Part shown: in pieces, positions 8,903 to 17,937 of the stretch
How positions within the stretch are numbered: position 1 is the first letter of the stretch
How the letters are laid out: each line of letters begins with the position of its first letter
DNA from: an uncultured Oscillospiraceae bacterium
GTDB taxonomy: Bacteria > Bacillota > Clostridia > Oscillospirales > Oscillospiraceae
Assembly: GCA_947624385.1 (NCBI GenBank)
Contig: CANQJZ010000016.1
Coordinates: forward strand, 1 to 43,826
DNA: 43,826 nt
Reading direction: 5' to 3'
The notes under the pieces: generated by a model
Seen by the model: only the letters and a program-made list of their open reading frames with translations
What the model was told of the DNA's origin: nothing
Database searches by the model: none
Translations under genes and position numbers: made by a program

Positions 8903-9633
8903 GCCTCGTTTTCCCCCACGTCGCCGTAACGGCGCTGCCGCTCCTGATAGGCGGCGATGGCCTTGTCAAATTCCTTCTCGTCAAAGTCCGGCCAGAGCAC
9001 GTCGGAGAAATAAAACTCCGCGTAGGCGCACTCCCACAGCAGAAAGTTGGAGATACGCTTTTCTCCGCCGGGGCGAATGAGCAGGTCCGGGTCCGGGATA
9101 TTCCCGCCCCACATGTAGCTTCCGAACACCTGTTCATTGAGCTCCGGGCAGCCGTCCGCCGCCCAGCGCTTTGCCGCCCGGACGATCTCGTCCCGGCCCC
9201 CGTAGTTGAGGCATATGTTCACCTGCGCCCCGGTGTAGACGCTGGACCGGTCCATGCACTCCCGGCAGAGCCGTTGCAGCTCCGGCGCGAAGGGAGCCAG
9301 GTCCCCGAAGATGCAAATGCGCACCTTCTCCTTTTCCAGGTCCCGCAGCGCCTGACGCAGGTATTTTTCCAACAGGCTCATGATGCCCGCCACCTCGTCG
9401 GCGGGCCGCTTCCAGTTCTCCGTGGAAAAGGCGTACACGGTCAAATATTCCACGCCCAGCTTCTGGCAGTACCGGGCGGCTTTGCGAAAGCTGTCGGCCC
9501 CGGCGGAGTGGCCAGCCGAGCGGGGCAGGCCCCGGCGCTTGGCCCAGCGGCCGTTGCCGTCCATAATAACGGCGATATGGCGGGGGAGTTTGGAAGACTC
9601 TCCCGCCACAGCGTTGCGTTTCAGGGGGCTCAT
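8899..9633 (-). CDS. uppS: Isoprenyl transferase (undecaprenyl diphosphate synthase)
   Basis: A cis-prenyltransferase that builds the C55 lipid carrier for peptidoglycan and other wall polymers from isopentenyl diphosphate. The 244-residue protein shows the diphosphate-binding motif AVIMDGNGRWAKRRGLPR near residue 20 and the C-terminal LIRPGGEKRISNFLLWECAY. Its first codons overlap the end of frr by 4 nt and its end overlaps dxr by 4 nt, so three genes are translationally coupled. Confidence 0.97.
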   Translation of the reverse strand: MSPLKRNAVAGESSKLPRHIAVIMDGNGRWAKRRGLPRSAGHSAGADSFRKAARYCQKLGVEYLTVYAFSTENWKRPADEVAGIMSLLEKYLRQALRDLEKEKVRICIFGDLAPFAPELQRLCRECMDRSSVYTGAQVNICLNYGGRDEIVRAAKRWAADGCPELNEQVFGSYMWGGNIPDPDLLIRPGGEKRISNFLLWECAYAEFYFSDVLWPDFDEKEFDKAIAAYQERQRRYGDVGENEA

Positions 9634-10181
9634 ATGGCGAACAGCTCTTTTTCCTTGGCCTCGGTGAGCTTGTCGATGTCCTTGATGTTGTCGTCGGTGA
9701 GCTTTTGCAGGTCCTTTTCCAGGTCCTTCTGGTCGTCCTCGGTGATGTCCCCGGCCTTCTGCTGCTTTTTGATCTTGTCCATGGCGTCCCGGCGGATATT
9801 GCGCACGGCCACTTTGGCCTCCTCGCCGTACTTACGCACCTGCTTGGCCAGCTCCTTGCGCCGCTCCTCGGTGAGCTGGGGGAACACAAGCCGGATGACC
9901 CGGCCGTCGTTCTGGGGGTTGATGCCCAGCTCCGAGGCCTGGATGGCCTTCTCGATGCCTTTCAGGACGGAACCGTCCCAGGGGGAGATGACCAGGGTCC
10001 TGGGGTCCGGCACGGAGATGGCCGCCACCTGGTTGATGGGCGTGGGAGAGCCGTAATAGTCCACGGAGATGCCGTTGAGGACGGCCGCGTTGGCCCGTCC
10101 GGCCCGCACGGAGTCGAACTGCCCGGACAGGAAGTCCTTGGCTTTTTTCATTTTTTCCTCAAATTCCTTCAGCTCAGACAT
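9630..10181 (-). CDS. frr: Ribosome recycling factor
   Basis: It splits post-termination ribosomes together with EF-G. The 183-residue protein is collinear with the family: FDSVRAGRANAAVLNGI near the N-terminus, YYGSPTPINQVAAISVPDPR, then RVIRLVFPQLTEERRKELAKQ and a long charged C-terminal helix. An AAAGGAGG ribosome site lies upstream of the ATG. It lies 46 nt downstream of pyrH. Confidence 0.97.
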   Translation of the reverse strand: MSELKEFEEKMKKAKDFLSGQFDSVRAGRANAAVLNGISVDYYGSPTPINQVAAISVPDPRTLVISPWDGSVLKGIEKAIQASELGINPQNDGRVIRLVFPQLTEERRKELAKQVRKYGEEAKVAVRNIRRDAMDKIKKQQKAGDITEDDQKDLEKDLQKLTDDNIKDIDKLTEAKEKELFAI

Positions 10182-10227
10182 GCGCTTGGTTCCTCCTTTG
10201 ATGTTGATTTATTAAAAGCGTTGGCTT

Positions 10228-10941
10228 TCAATCGACTTGTGTTCCTATATGCTCCCCGCATACCACCCGGCGTATATTCTCCGGCGGGTCCAGGGCGAAG
10301 ATCATGGTGGGGATGGCGTTGTCCCGCAGGAGGCTGGTTGCGGCCGCGTCGATGACCCGCAGGTCCCTGGCCAGTATCTCTCCGTAGCCGATGTGGTCCA
10401 GCCGCTTTGCGCCCGGGTCCCGCTTGGGGTCGGCGGTATATACCCCGTCGATGTTTTTCGCCATCAAAAGCGCCTGGGCGCCGATCTCCGCCGCCTTCAG
10501 CGCCGCGGCGGAATCGGTGGAGAAATAGGGGTTGCCGCTGCCGGCGGCGAACAGCACCACCCGTCCCAGCCGCAAATGGCGCATGGCCCGGCCATAGGAA
10601 TAGGGCTCCGCCACCCTCGGCATATCCAGCATGGTCATCACCCGTGCGGACACGTTCTCCTGCTCCAATACCTCGCACATGGCAAGGCTGTTCATGACCG
10701 TGGCCAGCATGCCCATCATGTCGGCCCGGGAGCGCTCCATCTTGCCGCCGCCGTCCTTGGCGCCCCGCCAGTAGTTGCCGCCGCCGATGACCACGCCCAT
10801 TTCCACGCCCATATCCGCGCATGCCTTGATGGCTCGGGCCGCCTTGTGCAGCATGTCGAAATCCAGGCCCCGGCCATTTTCGCCGCCCAGGGCCTCGCCG
10901 CTGAGCTTCAACAGCACCCGGTCATACACCGGCTTGTCCAT
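10228..10941 (-). CDS. pyrH: Uridylate kinase (UMP kinase)
   Basis: A hexameric amino-acid-kinase-fold enzyme that phosphorylates UMP to UDP. The 237-residue sequence has LLKLSGEALGG (11-21), VVIGGGNYWRG and the downstream kinase-fold elements VYTADPKRDPGAKR. It is the first gene of the leftward pyrH-frr-uppS-dxr-rseP-ispG-polC run and has a clear promoter in front. rpsB and tsf, which precede pyrH in many Firmicutes, are not here; the divergent neighbour is spoIIGA. Confidence 0.97.
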   Translation of the reverse strand: MDKPVYDRVLLKLSGEALGGENGRGLDFDMLHKAARAIKACADMGVEMGVVIGGGNYWRGAKDGGGKMERSRADMMGMLATVMNSLAMCEVLEQENVSARVMTMLDMPRVAEPYSYGRAMRHLRLGRVVLFAAGSGNPYFSTDSAAALKAAEIGAQALLMAKNIDGVYTADPKRDPGAKRLDHIGYGEILARDLRVIDAAATSLLRDNAIPTMIFALDPPENIRRVVCGEHIGTQVD

Positions 10942-10973
10942 AGGAGCGCCTCCCGTCGTGTTTTCATCCTTTT

Positions 10974-11002
10974 ATTGTATGGGCGAAAGGTTACATTTTC
11001 AA
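10974..11002 (-). promoter_or_regulatory. Sigma-A promoter of the pyrH-to-polC run
   Basis: Read leftward: TTGAAA (10997-11002), a 17-bp spacer, then TACAAT (10974-10979). One mismatch per hexamer, ideal spacing, 33 nt upstream of the pyrH ATG. Confidence 0.82.
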
Positions 11003-11097
11003 CCATATCTCCCGGCCTTTTCACGCCTTGTAAATTTTATCACACTCGCCCGCCGATTTCAACCGGCTTCGCATGCCGTTGGGGATATCATCGGTGT

Positions 11098-11898
11098 ATG
11101 AAAACGGTGTATCTGGATGAGCTGTTCGCCCTGGACCTGGCGGTGGACTACTTTCTCCTGCTGGGCACGGCCAAGCTGCTGGCGCTGCCCTACCGGCGGG
11201 GCCGGTTCCTGGCCGGCGCGGCGCTGGGGGCGGCGTGGAGCTGTCTGGCGCTTATCCCGGCGCTGGCGTGGCTTAAAAGCCCGCCCATGCTGCCGGTGCT
11301 GGCGCTGGCCATGACCCTGGCGGCCTTTGGGGACCAGCGGAAGCTTTGGCGGTGCTATGTGGGGTTTCTGGGCGTGACCGCCCTGTTCGGCGGGGCGGTG
11401 TACGCCGCGGCGCTGCTCCGTGGCGGCGGTCCGCCGCTGCGGCTGGACATGCGGGTGCTGATACTGTCCTTTGCCCTGTGCTGGGCGGCGGTGAGCCTTC
11501 TGTTTCGCGGCGCTGCCCGAAACCGGCCCCGGCGCATATTGGACGTGACCGTGGAGCGCGGGGGCCGGACCGTGCGTCTGCGTGCCCTGGAGGACACGGG
11601 CAACCACCTGGTGGACCCGGTCACCGGCTGCGCCGCTTTTGTGGCGGAGGCGGGAGCCCTCAGCGGCCTTTTCAGCCCCCGTGACGCGTCCCTTCTCCGG
11701 GGCCCTCCCGCCCAGGCGGTGCTGCGCATCCCCGGCACCCGGCTCATCCCCTGCGCCGGGGTGACGGGCGGGCGGGAAGTGCTGCTGGCCTTCCGGCCCG
11801 ATAAGGTCACCGTGGACGGCCAGGAGCGCCGGGACCTGATCGCCGCCGTGGCGGCCAGACCCATCGGCACGGACGGCGCCTACGACGCCGTAATATGA
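11098..11898 (+). CDS. spoIIGA: Sporulation sigma-E processing aspartic peptidase SpoIIGA
   Basis: A membrane-bound aspartic protease of the mother cell that cleaves the pro-sequence from sigma-E after septation. The 266-residue protein starts [20 protein letters not shown], with about five hydrophobic helices in the first 140 residues, then a soluble domain carrying the catalytic D-T-G in [12 protein letters not shown]. The ATG at 11098 is chosen over longer in-frame extensions because family members begin at this conserved sequence; its ribosome site is weak (GGGG about 15 nt upstream). sigE follows directly, the classic substrate-protease pair. Confidence 0.92.
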   Translation: MKTVYLDELFALDLAVDYFLLLGTAKLLALPYRRGRFLAGAALGAAWSCLALIPALAWLKSPPMLPVLALAMTLAAFGDQRKLWRCYVGFLGVTALFGGAVYAAALLRGGGPPLRLDMRVLILSFALCWAAVSLLFRGAARNRPRRILDVTVERGGRTVRLRALEDTGNHLVDPVTGCAAFVAEAGALSGLFSPRDASLLRGPPAQAVLRIPGTRLIPCAGVTGGREVLLAFRPDKVTVDGQERRDLIAAVAARPIGTDGAYDAVI

Positions 11899-11912
11899 AA
11901 GGAGCGCATGAG

Positions 11913-12617
11913 ATGAACAAGCTGAGACTTTTCCTGCTGCAATTGCAGCTGCGTCTGCAGGCCACGCCCCGTATCTTTTACATCGGCGGCAGCGACGTGC
12001 TCCCCCCGCCGCTGGAAAAGGAGGAGGAAGAGGCCGCCGTGGCCGCTCTGGTCCGGGGGGACGAAAATGCCCGCCAGAGCCTCATCGAGCACAATCTGCG
12101 CCTGGTGGTCTACATCGCCCGCCGGTTCGAGAACACCGGCGTGAACATCGAGGACCTGATCTCCATCGGCACCATCGGCCTCATCAAGGCCATCGGGACC
12201 TTCAACCCGGAAAAGCGCATCAAGCTGGCGACCTACGCCTCCCGCTGCATCGAAAACGAGATCCTCATGTTCCTGCGCAAGAAAAGCTCCCATCGCGTGG
12301 AGATATCCATCGACGAGCCCCTGAACACCGACTGGGACGGCAACGAGCTGCTGCTCAGCGACGTGCTGGGCACCGACGGGGAGGAAGTGAGCAAGCCCCT
12401 GGAGGACGACGTGGAGCGCCAGCTTTTGATGGAGGCGGTGGATAGGCTGGACGAGCGGGAGCGGTCCATCATCCTCATGCGCTTTGGCTTGGAGGGGTAC
12501 GAGGAACTGACCCAAAAGGAGGTGGCGGACCTTCTTGGCATCTCCCAGAGCTACATAAGCCGCCTGGAAAAGCGCATCATCTCCCGTCTGCGCCGGGAAC
12601 TGATACGCCAAATGTGA
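11913..12617 (+). CDS. sigE: RNA polymerase sporulation sigma factor SigE (pro-sigma-E)
   Basis: The first mother-cell-specific sigma factor. The protein starts [16 protein letters not shown], an amphipathic pro-sequence, followed by the conserved junction [13 protein letters not shown] near which SpoIIGA should cut. Region 2 contains [15 protein letters not shown] and GTIGLIKAI; region 4 contains [20 protein letters not shown]. The ATG at 11913 has GGAG 8 nt upstream and gives a 234-residue product like its homologues; an upstream in-frame ATG at 11895 overlaps the spoIIGA stop and is less likely. sigG, next in B. subtilis, is absent; a strong terminator follows. Confidence 0.95.
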   Translation: MNKLRLFLLQLQLRLQATPRIFYIGGSDVLPPPLEKEEEEAAVAALVRGDENARQSLIEHNLRLVVYIARRFENTGVNIEDLISIGTIGLIKAIGTFNPEKRIKLATYASRCIENEILMFLRKKSSHRVEISIDEPLNTDWDGNELLLSDVLGTDGEEVSKPLEDDVERQLLMEAVDRLDERERSIILMRFGLEGYEELTQKEVADLLGISQSYISRLEKRIISRLRRELIRQM

Positions 12618-12623
12618 ATCGAG

Positions 12624-12659
12624 ATCGGAGGACCGTTGCAAGGGTCCTCCGATTTTTTT
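12624..12659 (+). terminator. Intrinsic terminator after sigE
   Basis: ATCGGAGGACC pairs with GGTCCTCCGAT over an 8-nt loop, followed by seven T. It starts 7 nt past the sigE stop and isolates the sporulation pair from the ECF operon. Confidence 0.92.
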
Positions 12660-12730
12660 ATAATTTCCCTGTAGTTTTTTCCGCGCAAACATACAGATAT
12701 GCAGTGGAAAGGAAAGGAGCGGTCAGCCGG

Positions 12731-13282
12731 ATGGAGGATAAGGCGATCATCGAACTGTTCTTTGCCCGCTCGGAACAGGCGATAGGGGAACTGGACAGGA
12801 AATACGGCAAGGTCTGCTACAAGATATCGTTCCATATCGTCAACAGCCGCCAGGACGCGGAGGAATGTGTGAACGACGCCTATCTGGGCGCGTGGAACGC
12901 CATCCCGCCGGCCCGGCCCGACCCGCTTTTGGCCTATATCTGCAAGATCGTCCGCAACATCTCCCTGAAGGCGTATTACCGTCTCGCCAGGCGAAACAGC
13001 GTTGTGGACGCCGCCCTGGAGGAGGTCGAGGAAACGCCGACCCCGGCGGACAGCGTGGAGCGGGAATTGGAGGCCAAGGAGCTGGCCCGCGTCATCGACG
13101 GCTTTCTGGCGGCTCTGCGTCCGGACGATAGGGTGCTCTTTATGCGCCGCTACGGGTATTTTGACACATATGCCGACATCGCCGCCCGGCTGGGGCTGAC
13201 GGAGAAAAACGTGTCCGTGCGCCTTACCCGGCTGCGAAAGCGGCTGCGGAAATATCTCGTCGAAAAGGAGGTCCTTCCATGA
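12731..13282 (+). CDS. ECF-type RNA polymerase sigma factor
   Basis: A 183-residue alternative sigma factor with only regions 2 and 4. Region 2 includes FHIVNSRQDAEECVNDAYLG and AWNAIPP; region 4 includes DIAARLGLTEKNVSVRLTRL. ECF factors are usually held by a membrane anti-sigma factor and released by an envelope signal. The ATG at 12731 follows AAAGGAG by 11 nt; upstream in-frame codons run back into the sigE terminator and are rejected. The stop overlaps the next start (ATGA), coupling it to the putative anti-sigma gene. Two lipoprotein genes complete the transcription unit. Confidence 0.92.
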   Translation: MEDKAIIELFFARSEQAIGELDRKYGKVCYKISFHIVNSRQDAEECVNDAYLGAWNAIPPARPDPLLAYICKIVRNISLKAYYRLARRNSVVDAALEEVEETPTPADSVERELEAKELARVIDGFLAALRPDDRVLFMRRYGYFDTYADIAARLGLTEKNVSVRLTRLRKRLRKYLVEKEVLP

Positions 13283-14229
13283 ACGGGAAGCTTTTCTTAG
13301 AGGCCATGGGCCGGGTGGACGACCGGTACTACATGGAGGCCGCCGCGTATCAGTCGAAGCGCTCCCGGCCCGTGCTCCGGCTGGCCGTCCGGTTCGCCGT
13401 GGCGGCGGCGCTGCTGGCGGCGTGTACGGTCACGGCCTGGGCCGTCTATCAGGCGGCGTTTCGGGACTATTTTCTCGACCCTATCCCCACGGAACCGTCC
13501 CCGTCCGCTGTACGGCTTTCCATGGTGGGGTACCAGGGCACGCCCGAATACCTGGCGCTGCAGGAGTGGCTGGACTGGCAGGAGGTACACCCGGTGGAAA
13601 ACTATCTTTCCCCCGACGGCGGCGACGATAACGCCGATTACGCCTGGCCCGACTACCACCCCTTCTACGGCGCGTACTACACCGAGCAGGGCCGGGCCCT
13701 GGACGCCATACTGGAAAAATACGACCTCAAGCCCCACCGCAATATGGCCTCCGCCTCCGCCGAGGACGTATGCGCCGCCCTGGGCACGGGTCCGCTGCTG
13801 CCCGCGGGGTTCTCCGGCGGCGGCTATCTCTACGATGACGGCACGGTCGATCTGCAGGTCTATAACGAACAAGCGGCGTGCGGCCTTACCCTGTTCGCCG
13901 CCGTCAAGGGCACGCTCACGGACATCTACGGCTTCACCGGCGCGGACTACGGGGAATGGAGCTACACCGTCCCCGCCGGCCAGACGGTGGATCTGGTCCT
14001 GGACAGCCGGGGGCAGGGTATCGTGCTTTTCGAGACGGCCGGGGCCTATGTCTATGTGCGTGCGTACCACGACTTCCCCGACCGGTCGCCTGTGGCGCGG
14101 GACGAGCTGGAAGCCCTGGCGGACGGTATAAATTTCGCGGCCCTGGAAGAGCGGTTCGACGCCTCCGCCCACCCGGAGACGGCCAGAGCCGTGGCCGCCC
14201 TGCGGGAGAAGATGGAAAAGGAGGAATAA
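13279..14229 (+). CDS. Putative membrane anti-sigma factor
   Basis: This 316-residue protein has a short charged N-terminus (about 30 residues), a single membrane helix at about 36-56 (LAVRFAVAAALLAACTVTAW) and a large extracytoplasmic domain rich in aromatic and acidic residues. This topology, and translation coupled to the ECF sigma gene, suggest it binds the sigma factor on the inside and senses a condition outside. No zinc-binding anti-sigma motif is seen and I recognise no named family in the outer domain. The role is inferred from position and topology only. The first lipoprotein gene starts 1 nt after its stop. Confidence 0.6.
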   Translation: MNGKLFLEAMGRVDDRYYMEAAAYQSKRSRPVLRLAVRFAVAAALLAACTVTAWAVYQAAFRDYFLDPIPTEPSPSAVRLSMVGYQGTPEYLALQEWLDWQEVHPVENYLSPDGGDDNADYAWPDYHPFYGAYYTEQGRALDAILEKYDLKPHRNMASASAEDVCAALGTGPLLPAGFSGGGYLYDDGTVDLQVYNEQAACGLTLFAAVKGTLTDIYGFTGADYGEWSYTVPAGQTVDLVLDSRGQGIVLFETAGAYVYVRAYHDFPDRSPVARDELEALADGINFAALEERFDASAHPETARAVAALREKMEKEE

Positions 14230-14230
14230 C

Positions 14231-15673
14231 ATGAAAAAATATATCGCCATGGCTCTGGCGGCGCTGCTGGTCCTGTCCTGTGGCTGCCAGAAAACGCCGG
14301 ACAAAGCCATCGTCACCGGCAAAAATGACGGGACCTTTGAGGCCGCTTTGGAAAACACGTCCCAGCCCGCGCCCACCGCCGAGGCGGAGAGCGCCGTCTA
14401 TACTGACAGCTTTGAAAACGCCAACGGCGCCATCCGCTACGAGCTGTCCCTTTCCGCGCCGGACCTTCCCGCGGCTCTGCCGGTTATCCGTGTCCGGCCC
14501 GGTCAGATAACGCCGGAGCTGGCCCAAAAAGCCGCCCGGGCCCTGTTCGGGGACGCCGAGATATACGAATACACCACGGAGCACACAAAATCGGAGCTGG
14601 AGGCGGCCATTTTGCAGCTAAAGGAGCGCGTCAGCGACTTTGACGCTCTTGTGGCCTCCTGCGGCGGGGACGAGGACGCGGCGCGTGACTACAAAACGGC
14701 GCTGGAGGCGCGCATTTCGGAGATGGAGGCCGCCTACGCCGCCGCGCCCGATACGGCGGAGCGGACCGCATGTGACTGGCAGTTTCACCCCGGCTCGTAC
14801 TACAGCGACGTGACCCGCGGGCAGATCGCGGACATCGGCCAGCAGGTGCTCAAGGCCAGCGCCGTGGTGGACGGCGCGCCATTCGTGCTGGAAGCGGTCA
14901 ACCTGGAAAGGGACGACTATCGGCAGCACACCCTCACCGTCGGGCCGGACGTGGACCTGGCGGATATCGACGCCCTGTACGCCGACACGGGGGCGCGGCC
15001 CGACCTGGCCGCCATCCGGGACAAAGCGGTCCAGATCGCCGATGGCATGGGCCTGGGCCAGTGGCACGTGGCCGTCTGCGAGAGCGACCCAAACGCCCCC
15101 TCTGTCACTTATCTCACCCTGACTCGGACCTATGAGGGTCTGCCCATGACAAACCACGACGGCCCCAACGAGACGGATAGCGCCTATGGCCCCGTCTACA
15201 CCTACGAAAAGCTGCGCATGGATTTTAACGGCGAGACGCTTTTGTCCCTGCTCTACCAGGGCGCGCTGGAGCAAACGGGGGTGGTCAACGCCAACGTGCG
15301 GACCCTGCCCTTTGCCGATATCCTGGACGCCGCGAAAACCCGGATGCAGCTGCGGGGGACCACGGACCCGGTGACCGGCGAACAGGTCGAACCGCCGGAG
15401 GACGGCGGCTACGACAAGATCGCCGTGGACCGGGCGGAGCTGGGCCTGAGCCGGGTCCTCATCCGGGACGACCCCACAGAGTATTATTTGGTCCCTACCT
15501 ACACGTTTTACGGTACCGCCGCCAGCTATACCGCCGACGGGACCTTGATAGACCACAGCTTTTTCGACGAGGCTACCGGCCAAACGATAACCTTCCCCGG
15601 CGAGACGGCGGTGGAGCTTGCTGTCATCAACGCCGTGGACGGCAGCGCCATTGACCCGGGGCTTGGCTATTGA
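14231..15673 (+). CDS. Lipoprotein paralogue 1 (DUF6034-like)
   Basis: A 480-residue exported lipoprotein: signal peptide MKKYIAMALAALLVLSCGC with the lipidated cysteine at about C19, then the signature QKTPDKAIVTGKNDG shared by all six paralogues here. Features are an Ala/Pro linker (about 45-57), a helical segment with TKSELEAAILQLKERV, and a C-terminus ending VINAVDGSAIDPGLGY. The family resembles what I recall as DUF6034, not verified. It belongs with paralogues 2 and 6 (YTDSF, WQFHP motifs) rather than with 3-5. It is cotranscribed with the ECF sigma and anti-sigma genes. Function unknown; surface-anchored binding or sensing is plausible. Confidence 0.85.
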   Translation: MKKYIAMALAALLVLSCGCQKTPDKAIVTGKNDGTFEAALENTSQPAPTAEAESAVYTDSFENANGAIRYELSLSAPDLPAALPVIRVRPGQITPELAQKAARALFGDAEIYEYTTEHTKSELEAAILQLKERVSDFDALVASCGGDEDAARDYKTALEARISEMEAAYAAAPDTAERTACDWQFHPGSYYSDVTRGQIADIGQQVLKASAVVDGAPFVLEAVNLERDDYRQHTLTVGPDVDLADIDALYADTGARPDLAAIRDKAVQIADGMGLGQWHVAVCESDPNAPSVTYLTLTRTYEGLPMTNHDGPNETDSAYGPVYTYEKLRMDFNGETLLSLLYQGALEQTGVVNANVRTLPFADILDAAKTRMQLRGTTDPVTGEQVEPPEDGGYDKIAVDRAELGLSRVLIRDDPTEYYLVPTYTFYGTAASYTADGTLIDHSFFDEATGQTITFPGETAVELAVINAVDGSAIDPGLGY

Positions 15674-15736
15674 CCTGTCACACTTTTGCCGCCGGGCGCG
15701 TTCTTGAAAGAGAAGCTCGAAAAGGAGGGCAGACCC

Positions 15737-17170
15737 ATGACAGGCAAGATCGTCTCTTTCATTCTGGCGCTGCTCATGCTGTGCGGCTGTCAGGCCACCC
15801 CGGACAAGGCCGTCGTCGCCAGCAAGGCGGACGGGGCCTTTGAGGCCGCGCTGAAAGCCGCGCCGACCGCGCCCGCCGCCACGGCGGAGGCCACCGCCCC
15901 GCCGACCGTGTACACCGACAGCTTTCAAAACGCCGCCGGGGACATCACCATCGACCTGGCCATGCCGGAGCCGGCCGACCCCGGCCCTGTGCCGGTGCTC
16001 CAGGCCCGGCCCATGGAGCTCACCGGCGAGCAAGCGCAAAGCATCGCCGCCGCCCTTTTTGGGGACGGGCCCATCTATGAGTACTCGGAGCAGATGACGA
16101 AGGCCGAGATCGAACAGGCCATATTGGACGACCGGCAGTTCATCGCCGACTGGGACGGGATGGTGGCCTACTACGGCGGCGACGAGGCCCTGGCCCAGCG
16201 CGTGAAGGAGGATTTCGAGGGGCGCATCGCCGCCCTGGAGGACGCCTACCAGACCGCGCCCGAGGGCGTGGAGCCGGTCCCCTGCGCCTGGGAATTTCAC
16301 AGCGAGGACTATTACATGTCCCCCGACATGGCCGCCGCGCTTTTTCAGGACGAGGGCCACCGATACATCAAGGCGTCCGCTACGCTTGACGGTCTGCCCT
16401 GGATCTTCTCGGTCTGCAACCGGGAGGGGGAGGACTACCGGGTCCACAACGCGTCCGCCTTCCCGGACGAGCGCGTCGTCTCTCAGGAGGACGTCGCCGC
16501 CGGTCCCGGCATGGACGAGGACGCCATGAAAGCGTTTGCCCTGGAAACGGCGGCGGGCATGGGCCTGGGCGATTGGGCCGTGACCTCAGACCCGATCGCC
16601 TCGGTCACCGGCATGGGTGGCGGCGACCCGGCGGACTGGTATCAGGTCACCCTGACCCGGACATACGGCGATATACAGGCCGCGCCATTTTTTGACGCCC
16701 CGGCGGCGGACGAGCAGTACGCCGGCGTCTACGGCGCGGAGAACATGCAGTTTCAGTTCTACAGCGGCCATTTTTACTCCTTCTGGTACAGCGCCGCCAC
16801 CCGGACCGTGGACACGGCCGCCCCGGACGCGCCCCTGCTGCCATTCGCCGAAATTCTGGACCGGGCGAAGGAGCAGATGAAGATGCTGACCATGGACCGT
16901 CTCATGTATACCGGCGCCACCGCCCGCGTCTCGGCGGAAACGGCGGAATTGGGCCTGGTGTGCGTGCCCATGAAGGACAACGCCACGGACTTCTATCTGG
17001 TCCCGGCCTGGATCTTCTGCGGCACGGCCACGGCCTATGACGCCGACGGCGCGCCCGCCACGGTCCAGTGGCTGGACAACGAGGGGAACGTGACGGGCGA
17101 GCAGCCGGCCCAGAGCCCGGTGCTGCTGGCCATCGTCAACGCCGTGGACGGCACCGTCATCCACACGTAA
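15737..17170 (+). CDS. Lipoprotein paralogue 2 (DUF6034-like)
   Basis: A 477-residue lipoprotein with signal MTGKIVSFILALLMLCGC, lipid cysteine at about C18, followed by QATPDKAVVASKADGAFEAA. The middle repeats the subfamily pattern: YTDSFQNAAGDI, a Glu/Lys-rich helix TKAEIEQAILDD, CAWEFHSEDYY; it ends LAIVNAVDGTVIHT. The ATG at 15737 has AAAGGAGG 8 nt upstream, preferred over an in-frame start at 15686 that would bury the signal peptide. It lies 63 nt after paralogue 1 with no terminator between, so it is probably the last gene of the ECF unit. Unknown function. Confidence 0.85.
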   Translation: MTGKIVSFILALLMLCGCQATPDKAVVASKADGAFEAALKAAPTAPAATAEATAPPTVYTDSFQNAAGDITIDLAMPEPADPGPVPVLQARPMELTGEQAQSIAAALFGDGPIYEYSEQMTKAEIEQAILDDRQFIADWDGMVAYYGGDEALAQRVKEDFEGRIAALEDAYQTAPEGVEPVPCAWEFHSEDYYMSPDMAAALFQDEGHRYIKASATLDGLPWIFSVCNREGEDYRVHNASAFPDERVVSQEDVAAGPGMDEDAMKAFALETAAGMGLGDWAVTSDPIASVTGMGGGDPADWYQVTLTRTYGDIQAAPFFDAPAADEQYAGVYGAENMQFQFYSGHFYSFWYSAATRTVDTAAPDAPLLPFAEILDRAKEQMKMLTMDRLMYTGATARVSAETAELGLVCVPMKDNATDFYLVPAWIFCGTATAYDADGAPATVQWLDNEGNVTGEQPAQSPVLLAIVNAVDGTVIHT

Positions 17171-17172
17171 AA

Positions 17173-17189
17173 ATAAGAAAAAGATAACA
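17173..17189 (+). promoter_or_regulatory. Predicted response-regulator site A: direct repeat with 11-bp period
   Basis: ATAAGA-N5-ATAACA. Two half-sites one helical turn apart, as bound by OmpR/PhoB-type dimers. The site ends 43 nt before the -10 of the regulator gene. It matches the site at 19332 at 15 of 17 positions. Autoregulation is inferred. Confidence 0.55.
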
Positions 17190-17229
17190 TTTCCCGCCAA
17201 AAGCGTCCTTTTCCGCCTTCCGCCGGGTT

Positions 17230-17238
17230 TGCTATAAT
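17230..17238 (+). promoter_or_regulatory. Extended -10 promoter of the two-component system
   Basis: TGCTATAAT: a perfect TATAAT (17233-17238) with an upstream TG dinucleotide. The -35 region is poor (TTTCCG at 17 bp spacing), typical of promoters needing an activator. It lies 36 nt upstream of the regulator start. Confidence 0.7.
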
Positions 17239-17273
17239 AGAAACGCTCATACTTACGACAGGGAGGGCGCGGG

Positions 17274-17936
17274 ATGAAAAATCGCATTCTGATCGTGGAG
17301 GACGACGAGGCCATTGCCAGCGCCGTGGCGCTGAGCTTACAGGTGGCGGGCTACGACTGCGCCGTGTTTGACGACGGGGCCGGGGCGGCGGAGGCTTTGC
17401 GGGGCGACCACGCCTACGACCTGGCTCTTTTGGACATCATGCTGCCCGGCGTGGATGGGTTCGAGCTGTTTGACCACATGCAAACGTACCATATCCCGGT
17501 CATCTACATGACCGCCAAGACAGACTCCGCCTCGGAGATACGGGGTCTGCGGGACGGGGCGGAGGACTACGTGGTGAAGCCCTTCGACGTGCAGACGCTG
17601 ATGGTGCGCATCGAAAAGGTCCTGCGCCGGACGGGACGGCTGAACACGGTCTATCGGGTCCGGGACGTGGAGCTCAACAGCGAGACGAAAACCGTCACCA
17701 AATCGGGCCAGCCGGTTTACCTGCAGCCGCTGGAATTTGGCGTGCTTTTGATGCTCCTGAAATACAAGAACATGACCGTCACCCGCGAGCAGCTCATGAC
17801 CGAGGTCTGGGGCTACGATTACGTGGGCGAGACCCGTGTTCTGGACATCAAGATACACAGTCTGCGCAAAAAGCTGGACCTGACCGACGCCATCCGAACG
17901 CTGCCCAAGCTGGGGTATCGATTGGAGGAACGGTGA
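17274..17936 (+). CDS. OmpR/PhoB-family response regulator
   Basis: A 220-residue two-domain regulator. The receiver domain has the acidic pair in IVEDDEA, the phosphoryl acceptor D54 in LLDIMLPGVDGF, T80 in YMTAKTD and K102 in VVKPFD, so it is catalytically complete. The C-terminal winged helix includes LTREQ-like TREQLMTEVWGYDYVGET and the recognition segment RVLDIKIHSLRKKL. A ribosome site GGGAGG precedes the ATG. Its partner kinase starts 1 nt after its stop. The direct repeat upstream of this gene recurs before two lipoprotein units, suggesting that it controls itself and those genes. Confidence 0.93.
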   Translation: MKNRILIVEDDEAIASAVALSLQVAGYDCAVFDDGAGAAEALRGDHAYDLALLDIMLPGVDGFELFDHMQTYHIPVIYMTAKTDSASEIRGLRDGAEDYVVKPFDVQTLMVRIEKVLRRTGRLNTVYRVRDVELNSETKTVTKSGQPVYLQPLEFGVLLMLLKYKNMTVTREQLMTEVWGYDYVGETRVLDIKIHSLRKKLDLTDAIRTLPKLGYRLEER

Positions 17937-17937
17937 G

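Noticed and set aside
11003..11097. Spo0A boxes expected before spoIIGA
   Set aside because: No TGNCGAA match was found in the gap to pyrH, so no site is claimed.
12614..12730. N-terminal extension of the ECF sigma factor
   Set aside because: The extra codons translate the sigE terminator and intergenic DNA; a ribosome site fits the ATG at 12731.
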